The notes under the pieces were generated by a model. That model was given only the letters and a program-made list of their open reading frames with translations. It did not search any database and had not been told where the DNA came from. Positions 1-5,243 of a stretch of 5,289 nucleotides of DNA are shown in pieces. The stretch is taken from the NCBI GenBank assembly GCA_900555725.1, contig USMD01000115.1, positions 1 to 5,289 of the forward strand, read 5' to 3'. Source of the DNA: an uncultured Garciella sp. (GTDB taxonomy: Bacteria; Bacillota; Clostridia; Eubacteriales; Garciellaceae). The translations under genes and the position numbers were made by a program. Position 1 is the stretch's first letter; each line of letters starts with the position of its first letter.

Positions 1-40
1 CGTAAGATCGTCGGCAGCGTCAGATGTGTATAAGAGACAG
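1..40 (+). other. Nextera read-1 adapter with Tn5 mosaic end (not genomic)
   Basis: Bases 8-40 match the Illumina Nextera read-1 transposase adapter as I know it; the last 19 bases (22-40) are the Tn5 mosaic end, ending in TAAGAGACAG. Bases 1-7 (CGTAAGA) agree with the last seven bases of the i5 index GCGTAAGA (S517). This is untrimmed library sequence and should be removed before the window is used. Genomic DNA begins at about 41. Confidence 0.97.
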
Positions 41-61
41 GATTATATCTTAGCTGTGTCG

Positions 62-67
62 TATAAT
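62..67 (+). promoter_or_regulatory. Possible -10 box upstream of ytvI
   Basis: TATAAT lies 47 bases upstream of the ytvI start codon. A matching -35 would fall around 39-45, at the adapter junction, so it cannot be judged. In Bacillus subtilis ytvI is a mother-cell (sigma-E) sporulation gene; an ATA-containing stretch at 43-49 and the CGTATAAT at 60-67 faintly recall sigma-E elements, but the spacing looks too short. Weak call. Confidence 0.25.
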
Positions 68-114
68 AATATGAATACATAAGCAAAAGAAAATATAAAA
101 GAAGGAGTTATTTC

Positions 115-1176
115 ATGAATCTTGAAGATGAAAAGACATTTCTTATTCATTTTTTATATCTTGCTTTAATCCTATTCCTTGGATTTATTAGTATTAAATA
201 TATCCTACCTATGCTGGCACCTTTTGTGATTGGTTTCATGGTAGCTGCTTTACTAAATCCCTTCATTGATAAAATAGAGAAAAGCGTTAAATTAAAACGT
301 TCTTTTATTTCAATTATAATTCTCCTTCTCTTCTATGGAATACTTGTTTTGTTAACAAGTCTATTTGGAGTTAAATTATTTTCATTTTTACAAAATTTAT
401 TCTATCAGCTCCCTAAACTATATGAAAATACTTTACAACCTTCACTAGATTCTATTGTGAACAGTTTTCTAATGAAATTTCCTGAAATTGAAGTACATCT
501 AGAAGATATCTTTAATAGCATTAGTGATTCTGTTTTCTCTTTTCTCACTAATATTTCTTCTACTTTAGTAGGCGCTATTACAGGATTTGCAAGTCAAATT
601 CCTTCTATATTAATTAAGTTTTTATTTACTATTGTTTCTTCTTTCTTCTTTACAATTGACTATCATGTTATTAAACAATTTATTGTAAGGCAAATTCCAG
701 AAAAGAAAAAGAAGCTTCTTTTAAATATAAAGAAGAATGGAATTGGAACTGTTTTTAAATTTATCAAAGGGTATCTCACTCTAATGATAATTTCTTTTGT
801 AGAATTATCCATTGGCTTTTGGATACTGGGAATTTCTAATGCATTTTTAATAGGATTTCTTGTTGCCTTAATTGACATTCTTCCTATCCTAGGAACTGGT
901 GGAGTTTTAATCCCTTGGGCTATTATTTCATTTATCTTTGGCAAAACCTCTATTGGTATTGGCATGCTAATCTTATATGTTGTAATCACAATAATACGAC
1001 AGATCTTAGAGCCTAAAATAGTTGGAAAGCAGATTGGACTTCATCCTGCTGTAACCTTAATCTGCATGTTTGTAGGAGCACAATTATTTGGTATCTTAGG
1101 ACTATTTTTATTTCCTATCTTAGCTACTCTCTTAAAAGGAATGAATGATGAAGGAACTCTTCAACTTTTTAAATAA
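115..1176 (+). CDS. ytvI: Sporulation integral membrane protein YtvI (AI-2E transporter family)
   Basis: This 353-residue polytopic membrane protein belongs to the AI-2E/YtvI/YdiK family, at the usual family length. Hydrophobic segments lie at about residues 10-29, 31-48, 63-88, 151-180, 221-250, 255-275, 278-296 and 311-338. A more polar, amphipathic region occupies about 89-150, and a basic stretch (EKKKK) lies near 196-200. Two typical family motifs are visible in the C-terminal half: DILPILGTGG from residue 254 and EPKIVGKQIGLHP at 299-311. The start is supported by GAAGGAG at 101-107, seven bases before the ATG. Family members export small molecules or ions; the YtvI branch is linked to sporulation, and its substrate is unknown to me. 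The gene stands alone, converges on the CBS gene and ends at a shared hairpin. The family assignment is firm; the YtvI subfamily name is likely. Confidence 0.87.
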   Translation: MNLEDEKTFLIHFLYLALILFLGFISIKYILPMLAPFVIGFMVAALLNPFIDKIEKSVKLKRSFISIIILLLFYGILVLLTSLFGVKLFSFLQNLFYQLPKLYENTLQPSLDSIVNSFLMKFPEIEVHLEDIFNSISDSVFSFLTNISSTLVGAITGFASQIPSILIKFLFTIVSSFFFTIDYHVIKQFIVRQIPEKKKKLLLNIKKNGIGTVFKFIKGYLTLMIISFVELSIGFWILGISNAFLIGFLVALIDILPILGTGGVLIPWAIISFIFGKTSIGIGMLILYVVITIIRQILEPKIVGKQIGLHPAVTLICMFVGAQLFGILGLFLFPILATLLKGMNDEGTLQLFK

Positions 1177-1181
1177 TATCC

Positions 1182-1222
1182 AAAAACACCTCTAGGTTCT
1201 CTATTCCCAGGAGGTGTCTTTA
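1182..1222. terminator. Bidirectional intrinsic terminator between ytvI and the CBS gene
   Basis: ACACCTC (1186-1192) pairs with GAGGTGT (1211-1217), and G1195-G1196 can extend the stem with C1207-C1208 across a mismatch. On the + strand CTTTAT follows the stem. On the - strand the stem is followed by TTTTTGG, the better U tract. The hairpin begins nine bases after the ytvI stop codon and lies 28 bases past the end of the oppositely oriented CBS gene, so it can serve both. Confidence 0.75.
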
Positions 1223-1245
1223 TCATTTCTGGAAAATATAACTAC

Positions 1246-1677
1246 TTATAATACAAAAGAATCTTTCTTTTGATTGTTAAAGGCTTTATTATAGCAGTAG
1301 TTAATAATTTCACTTCTCTTTATAATTCCCACGAATATACCATTATCATCAACTACTGGAACAAAGTTTTGATTAATTGCAAGGCTCATTAAATCTTCTA
1401 TATTAGACTGTATATTTACTGGAGTATTCTTCATCCTCCTAGGGATGTCCTTTAATCTTACTTTTTCAGTATTTTTAAAATTTAAATCCTCCGTGTTCTT
1501 TAGTTTCCAAAGTAAGTCTCCCTCTGTTATAGTTCCTATATATTTGCCTTTGGCATTAATAATAGGAATTGCTGTATATCTATGATATTCCATTTTCTCC
1601 AAAATCTGTCTCATAGTAGAGTTTTCTTTTATGTATACTACTTCTTTTTTTGGTGTAAGGAAAAATGCAATATTCAC
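1246..1677 (-). CDS. Tandem CBS-domain protein, probable nucleotide sensor
   Basis: This 143-residue soluble protein consists of little more than two CBS domains: CBS1 at about residues 3-62 (YTAIPIIN...GTITEGDLL) and CBS2 at about 72-131 (NFVPVVDDNGIFVGIIKRSEII). CBS pairs form a Bateman module that binds adenine nucleotides; no catalytic domain is attached, so it probably acts by binding a partner. The segment KDIPRRMKNTPV and the following NQNFVPVVDD resemble the Bacillus c-di-AMP-binding protein CbpB/DarB (YkuL), which has MLTDIPR and NNGFVCV at the same places, but I cannot show that it binds c-di-AMP. The start is GTG, with TGGGGGT (1684-1690) as Shine-Dalgarno at about seven bases; MNIAFFLTPK is a start I recall from clostridial relatives. 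It is monocistronic, with its own promoter and a palindromic operator-like site upstream. Confidence 0.85.
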   Translation of the reverse strand: MNIAFFLTPKKEVVYIKENSTMRQILEKMEYHRYTAIPIINAKGKYIGTITEGDLLWKLKNTEDLNFKNTEKVRLKDIPRRMKNTPVNIQSNIEDLMSLAINQNFVPVVDDNGIFVGIIKRSEIINYCYNKAFNNQKKDSFVL

Positions 1678-1683
1678 CTAATT

Positions 1684-1690
1684 ACCCCCA
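1684..1690 (-). promoter_or_regulatory. Ribosome binding site that supports the GTG start
   Basis: On the - strand TGGGGGT lies six to seven bases before the GTG at 1675-1677. It differs by one base from GGAGGT. There is no in-frame ATG nearby that would keep the conserved N terminus, so this site decides the start. Confidence 0.6.
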
Positions 1691-1728
1691 TAAAAGTTTT
1701 CAATTTTTTACTAATAAAATTGCTATGC

Positions 1729-1759
1729 AATGATATTGTAAATTGTTTACAATATCATT
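1729..1759. promoter_or_regulatory. Perfect 14-bp inverted repeat, probable operator
   Basis: AATGATATTGTAAA (1729-1742) and TTTACAATATCATT (1746-1759) are exact reverse complements separated by three bases. The repeat covers the last three bases of the -10 box and the predicted transcription start of the CBS gene, the place where a dimeric repressor would block RNA polymerase. No U tract follows on either strand, so it is not an intrinsic terminator. In RNA it could also fold as a hairpin at the very 5' end of the transcript and protect it. I do not recognise the motif as the box of a known regulator. Confidence 0.6.
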
Positions 1760-1785
1760 ATATCATACTCTAAAGACACTACGAA
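1757..1785 (-). promoter_or_regulatory. Extended -10 promoter of the CBS-domain gene
   Basis: On the - strand the sequence is TGATATAAT: a perfect TATAAT (1757-1762) with the TG of an extended -10 element (1764-1765). A weak -35 (TTCGTA, 1780-1785) stands exactly 17 bases upstream. The predicted start of transcription is near 1750, giving a leader of roughly 70 bases before the GTG codon. The downstream edge of the -10 box lies inside the inverted repeat at 1729-1759. Confidence 0.6.
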
Positions 1786-1919
1786 ATATATAGAAAACTT
1801 TTCTGACTGTCTCTCTTTTCACATCTTCTTAATACAACACACATAGTTGCTAGGCTAACGTACCAATGTATTACTCAGACTATTGGAAACAGTTTATCAT
1901 TTTGTACCACTTTACAAGT
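1763..1919. other. AT-rich intergenic stretch, no gene seen
   Basis: Apart from the -35 and extended -10 of the CBS promoter at its left edge, I see no credible coding frame with a ribosome binding site, no tRNA and no repeat here. One short open frame (1582-1773, +) that runs into it is an antisense shadow of the CBS gene. Confidence 0.6.
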
Positions 1920-1958
1920 AAGGGGCTATCACGCTAGTCAGTGTGACAGCCCCTTTTT
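1920..1958. terminator. Intrinsic terminator downstream of lpdA
   Basis: The arms 1920-1932 and 1943-1955 pair over 13 positions with a single A-C mismatch (1928/1947); the stem has a GGGGCT/AGCCCC core and a 10-base loop. It lies 19 bases past the lpdA stop codon and is well placed to end the folD-gcvH-lpdA transcript on the - strand. However, the U tract is better on the + strand (TTTTT at 1954-1958); on the - strand only TTACTTG follows. It may work in both directions. The GGGGCTRTCAC type of hairpin is, from memory, common downstream of clostridial genes. Confidence 0.75.
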
Positions 1959-1974
1959 ACAAGCTACATATTAT

Positions 1975-3378
1975 TTATCTACGCTTTTTCAAAGGCATAC
2001 TATGAATAGATTCTCCCCTAATACCTAAAGTAGCTTCCCAAAAAGCCTCTGATAAGGTAGGATGGGCATGAATGGTATGGGCAATATCCTCTACCATCAT
2101 ATTATGCTGAATGGCAAGAGTTCCCTCATGAATAAGATCCGAAGCATGGGGACCCATGACTTGCATCCCCAATAGCTTATCATTTTTATCTGCTATAATC
2201 TTTACGAAACCTTCTTCTTCCCCCATGGAAAGAGCTTTGGCATTGGCTGCAAAGGGAAACTTGCTGGTTTTATAGGGAATGTTTTTTTCCTTTGCCATGG
2301 TTTCGGTAATCCCCACCGTTGCAATTTCAGGGAGGGTAAAAATACAATTAGGAACCAACTTTTGATTGCTGAGATTTTCTTTTCCCATAATAGATTCTAC
2401 AGCGCTAATAGCCTGGTGGGAGGCAGCATGGGCTAGCAGAACTTTACCGTTCACATCTCCTATAGCATAGACTCTCTCTATATTGGTTTGAAAATATTCG
2501 TTTACAGGGATTCCCTTTGGATTATGTTGTATTTCTGTATTTTCTAAATTTAGCCCTTGGAAAACTGGTTTTCTTCCAGTTGCAGCAAGGATTTTGTCTG
2601 CTATTATGGTGATTTCTCCCTTTTTACTTTCTGCCAATACCGTTAATTTTCCATTTTCTCTTTTAATTTTAGAAACCTTAGTTCTAGTATAAAACTCCAT
2701 TCCTTTTTTCTTTAGGGACGTAACCAATCTCTTAGACAGGTCAGGATCTAACATAGGGAGGATATTTTTTTCATATTCCATTATAATGACTTTGCTGCCT
2801 AAGGATTGAAAGATGCAAGCAAACTCCATTCCAATGACCCCGCCTCCTATAATAACAAGGCTTTCAGAAACATCTTTAAAGTCTAACATTTCTCTACTGT
2901 TGTAGATCCCTTCCTCATAGATTCCTTCTACAGGGGGCATTTGGGTGGTAGAGCCTGTGGCGATAATGATGTTTTCTGATTCAATTTGTTTTTCTCCTTG
3001 ATCTAGGGTTACTACCTTTACAATATGATTGTCTATAAAGCTAGCTTCCCCATAGATAAGTTCTACCCCATTAGCAGATAATAATTTTTCTATACCAGAG
3101 GCCAACTGCTTGATTACTTTGTTTTTATGAGACTGTATTTTGCTTATATCGAAGGAGTAGTTTTGGACTTCTATCCCCAATTTTTCACTTTGTTCAATGA
3201 GACTTAAAATCTCTGCACTGCGGTTGAGGGTCTTGGTAGGCACACAGCCATAGTTTAGACAGGTGCCTCCTACTTTATCTTTTTCTATGAGGGTAACTTT
3301 GGCTCCCAATTGGGCGGCCCGAATGGCGGCAACATAACCGCCGGGTCCCCCTCCTATAATAAGAATTTCCTTATTCAT
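1975..3378 (-). CDS. lpdA: Dihydrolipoyl dehydrogenase (L protein, E3)
   Basis: This flavoprotein reoxidises the dihydrolipoyl arm of GcvH (or of 2-oxoacid dehydrogenase E2) with NAD+. It has 467 residues, the normal length, without an added N-terminal lipoyl domain. All expected elements are visible: FAD-binding GGGPGG at 9-14, the redox pair C40/C45 in GGTCLNYGCVPTK, ATG at 140-142, NAD-binding GGGVIG at 178-183, ATGR at 266-269, the second FAD motif AIGD at 305-308, and the C-terminal HPTLSE with the catalytic dyad H439/E444. It should be active. The ATG is set by AGGAGG (3385-3390) six bases upstream. It starts 30 bases after gcvH ends, with no terminator between, so the two are cotranscribed. 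Position next to gcvH points to the glycine cleavage system as its main job. The basic tail LKKRR is slightly unusual. Confidence 0.95.
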   Translation of the reverse strand: MNKEILIIGGGPGGYVAAIRAAQLGAKVTLIEKDKVGGTCLNYGCVPTKTLNRSAEILSLIEQSEKLGIEVQNYSFDISKIQSHKNKVIKQLASGIEKLLSANGVELIYGEASFIDNHIVKVVTLDQGEKQIESENIIIATGSTTQMPPVEGIYEEGIYNSREMLDFKDVSESLVIIGGGVIGMEFACIFQSLGSKVIIMEYEKNILPMLDPDLSKRLVTSLKKKGMEFYTRTKVSKIKRENGKLTVLAESKKGEITIIADKILAATGRKPVFQGLNLENTEIQHNPKGIPVNEYFQTNIERVYAIGDVNGKVLLAHAASHQAISAVESIMGKENLSNQKLVPNCIFTLPEIATVGITETMAKEKNIPYKTSKFPFAANAKALSMGEEEGFVKIIADKNDKLLGMQVMGPHASDLIHEGTLAIQHNMMVEDIAHTIHAHPTLSEAFWEATLGIRGESIHSMPLKKRR

Positions 3379-3408
3379 CTTAAACCTCCTCTAATGTAAA
3401 AAAACATA

Positions 3409-3795
3409 TTATTCCTCCTCAGCACAATATTTTTCGTACTCTTCTCCACTCATGAGGCCTTCTAACTGGCTTTCATCTGATATTTGTATTTGAATAATCC
3501 AATTTTCATAGGGGTCTTGGTTTAATAGTTCTGGGGCATCTTCTAATTCTTCATTGGCGGCAATGATAGAACCCCCTACAGGCATATAAAGATCGGAAGC
3601 TGCTTTAACAGATTCTACTGTTCCAAAGCTTTCTTCTGCATCAAATTCATCCTCAACTTCTGGCAATTCCACATAAACAATGTCTCCTAATTCCTTTTGG
3701 GCATGGTCGGTAATGCCGATCATTGCCTTTCCTCCTCCTAATATCTTGATCCACTCATGATCCCTTGTGTAGTGTAAATTCTTTAATACTTTCAT
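3409..3795 (-). CDS. gcvH: Glycine cleavage system H protein
   Basis: This lipoyl carrier shuttles the aminomethyl group from the P protein (glycine decarboxylase) to the T protein, and electrons to the L protein. It has 128 residues, the usual size. The lipoyl site is in ESVKAASDLY, making K64 the lipoylated lysine. Family signatures include YTRDHEWI at 9-16, GITDHAQKELGDIVYVELP at 27-45 and the C-terminal NQDPYENWI. The ATG is preceded by AGGAGG (3803-3808) at seven bases. It is followed by lpdA after 30 bases and preceded by folD after 166 bases that hold a gcvT remnant. No gcvP or intact gcvT is present in the window, so the partners must be encoded elsewhere if the system works. The tail CAEEE is acidic, as in many relatives. 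Confidence 0.97.
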   Translation of the reverse strand: MKVLKNLHYTRDHEWIKILGGGKAMIGITDHAQKELGDIVYVELPEVEDEFDAEESFGTVESVKAASDLYMPVGGSIIAANEELEDAPELLNQDPYENWIIQIQISDESQLEGLMSGEEYEKYCAEEE

Positions 3796-3848
3796 CTGAT
3801 CTCCTCCTATTTTTATTTTTATCCTATCTTAACGGGCAGTAAACTCCC

Positions 3849-3960
3849 TCAAATTTTGGATGTTCCTAAAGAAGATAGGGAAGATGGGTCCCCGTAAAGA
3901 GCTAATAAAGCAGCACTCAAAGCGCAGAGTATCTCTGGCTCCTAAGGCTATTGGCTGAAT
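3849..3960 (-). pseudogene. gcvT: Decayed remnant of gcvT (aminomethyltransferase)
   Basis: Immediately after the folD stop codon the - strand reads IQPIALGARDTLRFE (3916-3960). This closely resembles the conserved GcvT segment of the form PxGLGARDTLRFEA, found about two-thirds along that protein. A one-base frame change then continues it as AALLALYG (about 3891-3914), resembling the next GcvT stretch (AxLPLYG). After that similarity fades and the shifted frame stops at 3849-3851. The fragment has no start codon or ribosome binding site of its own. It sits where an intact gcvT would be expected, just upstream of gcvH. The upstream two-thirds and most of the C terminus are gone. What I see is the motif, the frameshift and the position; that it is a dead gene rather than an assembly deletion is inference. 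Confidence 0.72.
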
Positions 3961-3961
3961 A

Positions 3962-4816
3962 TTAATTTTGGATTTTTAGAAAGGATTCTAGGGTATTATC
4001 TAATAGCATAGCAATGGTCATTGGACCAACTCCTCCGGGTACTGGAGTGATCATTTTAACTTTTTCTAAAGCTCCCTCATAGTCAACATCCCCCGTTAAT
4101 TTCCCATTTACTCTAGTAGTACCAGCATCGATGACAATGGCGCCTTCCTTTATCATATCTGCAGTAATAAAAGAGGCTTTACCCAGAGCGGACACTATAA
4201 TATCTGCTCTTTGGAGATGTTCTTTTAGATCCTTTGTTTTAGAGTGACAAAGGGTTACGGTAGCATTTTCTTGCATTAATAGGATAGCTGCTGGTTTTCC
4301 TACAATATTGCTTCTACCAACTACAACGGCATTTTTTCCTTCAATGGATATATGATATTGTTTTAATAAGCAAATGATTCCCTTTGGAGTACAGGAAATA
4401 AAATCAGGCTTCCCTAAAAATAATTTTCCTAAGTTAATAGGATGAAATCCATCTACATCTTTTTTAGGATCTATATTTTCATTCACAATATTTTCATCAA
4501 TATGTTTGGGAAGTGGTAATTGAACCAAAATCCCATGTATTTTTTGATCCTGATTTAACTTGTTAATCAGTTCAAGTAGCTCTTCTTGGGTGATACCTTC
4601 TTCTAGACGGTAAACTTCAGAATAAAACCCCACTTCCTTACAAGCTCTTTCCTTAGAACGTATATAAGAGTGGGAGGCTGGATCGTCTCCTACTAGTACC
4701 ACAGCTAAGCCTGGTATAACCCCTTTTTGATTCTTTAGCTCTTGTACCTTTAGGGAAATTTCTTTTCGAATTTGTTTGGCTAAAGATTTTCCATCAATGA
4801 TTTTACTTCCCATCAT
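3962..4816 (-). CDS. folD: Bifunctional methylene-THF dehydrogenase / methenyl-THF cyclohydrolase
   Basis: FolD oxidises 5,10-methylene-tetrahydrofolate to methenyl-THF with NAD(P)+ and hydrolyses it to 10-formyl-THF in the cytoplasm; methylene-THF is also the product of glycine cleavage. With the start chosen here it has 284 residues, normal for the family. Key positions match Escherichia coli FolD: Y51 and K55 (SYIRSK), Q99 in GILVQLPLP, D122 in DVDGFHP, the nucleotide-binding GRSNIVGKP at 167-175, and PVPGGVGPMT at 258-267. The open frame extends 18 codons further upstream to 4870, but AAGGAG (4823-4828) lies six bases before the ATG at 4814-4816, and the extension MLHYSIRNYE... is unlike FolD. 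A second ATG follows directly (4811-4813). It is the first gene after the glycine riboswitch, which would make it glycine-induced. The next gene is gcvH, beyond the gcvT remnant. Confidence 0.95.
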   Translation of the reverse strand: MMGSKIIDGKSLAKQIRKEISLKVQELKNQKGVIPGLAVVLVGDDPASHSYIRSKERACKEVGFYSEVYRLEEGITQEELLELINKLNQDQKIHGILVQLPLPKHIDENIVNENIDPKKDVDGFHPINLGKLFLGKPDFISCTPKGIICLLKQYHISIEGKNAVVVGRSNIVGKPAAILLMQENATVTLCHSKTKDLKEHLQRADIIVSALGKASFITADMIKEGAIVIDAGTTRVNGKLTGDVDYEGALEKVKMITPVPGGVGPMTIAMLLDNTLESFLKIQN

Positions 4817-4822
4817 AAAAAT

Positions 4823-4828
4823 CTCCTT
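4823..4828 (-). promoter_or_regulatory. Ribosome binding site that fixes the folD start
   Basis: AAGGAG on the - strand stands six bases before the ATG at 4814-4816 and nine before the adjacent ATG at 4811-4813. It argues against the longer reading frame that begins at 4870, which has no such site. Confidence 0.85.
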
Positions 4829-4875
4829 TCTCGATGAATTTTCATAATTTCTTATAGAATAGTGTAACATATAAA

Positions 4876-4937
4876 GGTTTTTGCATACGGTTTTATAAAT
4901 ATTTGTTTTAACTAAGTAGGTATGCTATTGTAAAACC
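4876..4937 (-). other. Imperfect hairpin in the folD leader
   Basis: GCATAC (4883-4888) pairs with GTATGC (4920-4925), and GGTTTT (4876-4881) with AAAACC (4932-4937), separated by an uneven internal loop. On the - strand a T-rich stretch follows. The hairpin lies between the riboswitch terminator and folD. It might be a second pause or weak terminator, or simply fold the leader; no function is established. Confidence 0.35.
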
Positions 4938-4942
4938 CCTTG

Positions 4943-4998
4943 TGATAAATAAATAACAGAGCAACGGCCACAATCCAATGTTGCCATCACTCTGTTAT
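4943..4998 (-). terminator. Riboswitch-controlled terminator before folD
   Basis: On the - strand ATAACAGAG (4990-4998) pairs perfectly with CTCTGTTAT (4953-4961). Seven further pairs, three of them G-U type, extend the stem to arms 4983-4998 and 4953-4968 around a 14-base loop. A U-rich run (TTATTTATTTATC) follows, interrupted by A residues. The 5' arm contains CAGAGT-side bases (4989-4994) that also form P1 of the second glycine aptamer, so the two structures exclude each other. Confidence 0.85.
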
Positions 4999-5162
4999 AG
5001 ACCTGAGAGATTCTTCTTTCTTCAAGAATTGCTCCTTCGGTGACTTTTGCTTTCCAGAGTTTTGTCAGAATACGGTTCTTTTACCTGAGAGTTTCATTGA
5101 TATGAGGCAACATATCAACTTACCCCTTCGGTGACCGATCCAATGGCTCTCTCCCGTATTCT
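4989..5162 (-). promoter_or_regulatory. Tandem glycine riboswitch (two aptamers)
   Basis: Both aptamers show the conserved glycine-aptamer core. Aptamer 1 (5067-5162) has a 9-bp P1 (AGAATACGG, 5067-5075, with 5154-5162), CACCGAAGGGG on the - strand near 5123-5134, a perfect 8-bp hairpin (5097-5104 with 5111-5118) and CTCTCAGG at 5084-5091. Aptamer 2 (4989-5060) has a 6-bp P1 (5055-5060 with 4989-4994), CACCGAAGGAGCAA ending near 5029, a 6-bp hairpin (5010-5015 with 5024-5029) and CTCTCAGG at 5002-5009. The order and linker match the tandem class described upstream of gcvT in Bacillus. As there, P1 of aptamer 2 overlaps the terminator arm, so glycine binding should favour read-through into folD-gcvH-lpdA: an ON switch. 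Confidence 0.95.
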
Positions 5163-5209
5163 TCAACCACATGTAAACTAATTCACTTTCTAAATATAAA
5201 TTTTTCATA

Positions 5210-5239
5210 ATATTACTATTATTATAAAGAAAAAGTCTA
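5210..5239 (-). promoter_or_regulatory. Possible promoter of the riboswitch-folD-gcvH-lpdA operon
   Basis: On the - strand TAGACT (5234-5239) and TAATAT (5210-5215) are spaced by 18 bases; each matches four of six consensus positions. A better -10 (TATAAT) occurs a little earlier, but its -35 would lie in or beyond the adapter at 5244. The promoter must be between here and the aptamer or just outside the insert. Confidence 0.3.
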
Positions 5240-5243
5240 AGAG

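Noticed and set aside
663..989. Open frame on the - strand inside ytvI
   Set aside because: It is antisense to a well-supported membrane protein gene, lies wholly within it and shows no recognisable domain.
1582..1773. Open frame on the + strand, 63 codons
   Set aside because: It is mostly antisense to the CBS gene and its promoter, has low-complexity Phe/Leu/Tyr-rich content and no family resemblance.
1807..1826. A stretch resembling a degraded mosaic end (CTGTCTCT, then six bases, then ACATCT), possibly an internal library chimera junction
   Set aside because: The middle does not match and the length differs by one base. A chimera would carry an exact mosaic end, so I treat it as chance; read mapping across 1800-1830 would settle it.
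3796..3961. The folD-gcvH gap as a second riboswitch or a leader peptide
   Set aside because: I see no conserved aptamer core or U-tract hairpin, and the GcvT-like reading explains the first part better; there is no start codon with a ribosome binding site for a leader peptide.
4817..4870. N-terminal 18-residue extension of FolD
   Set aside because: There is no ribosome binding site at 4870, a strong one precedes the ATG at 4816, and the shorter protein aligns end to end with FolD.
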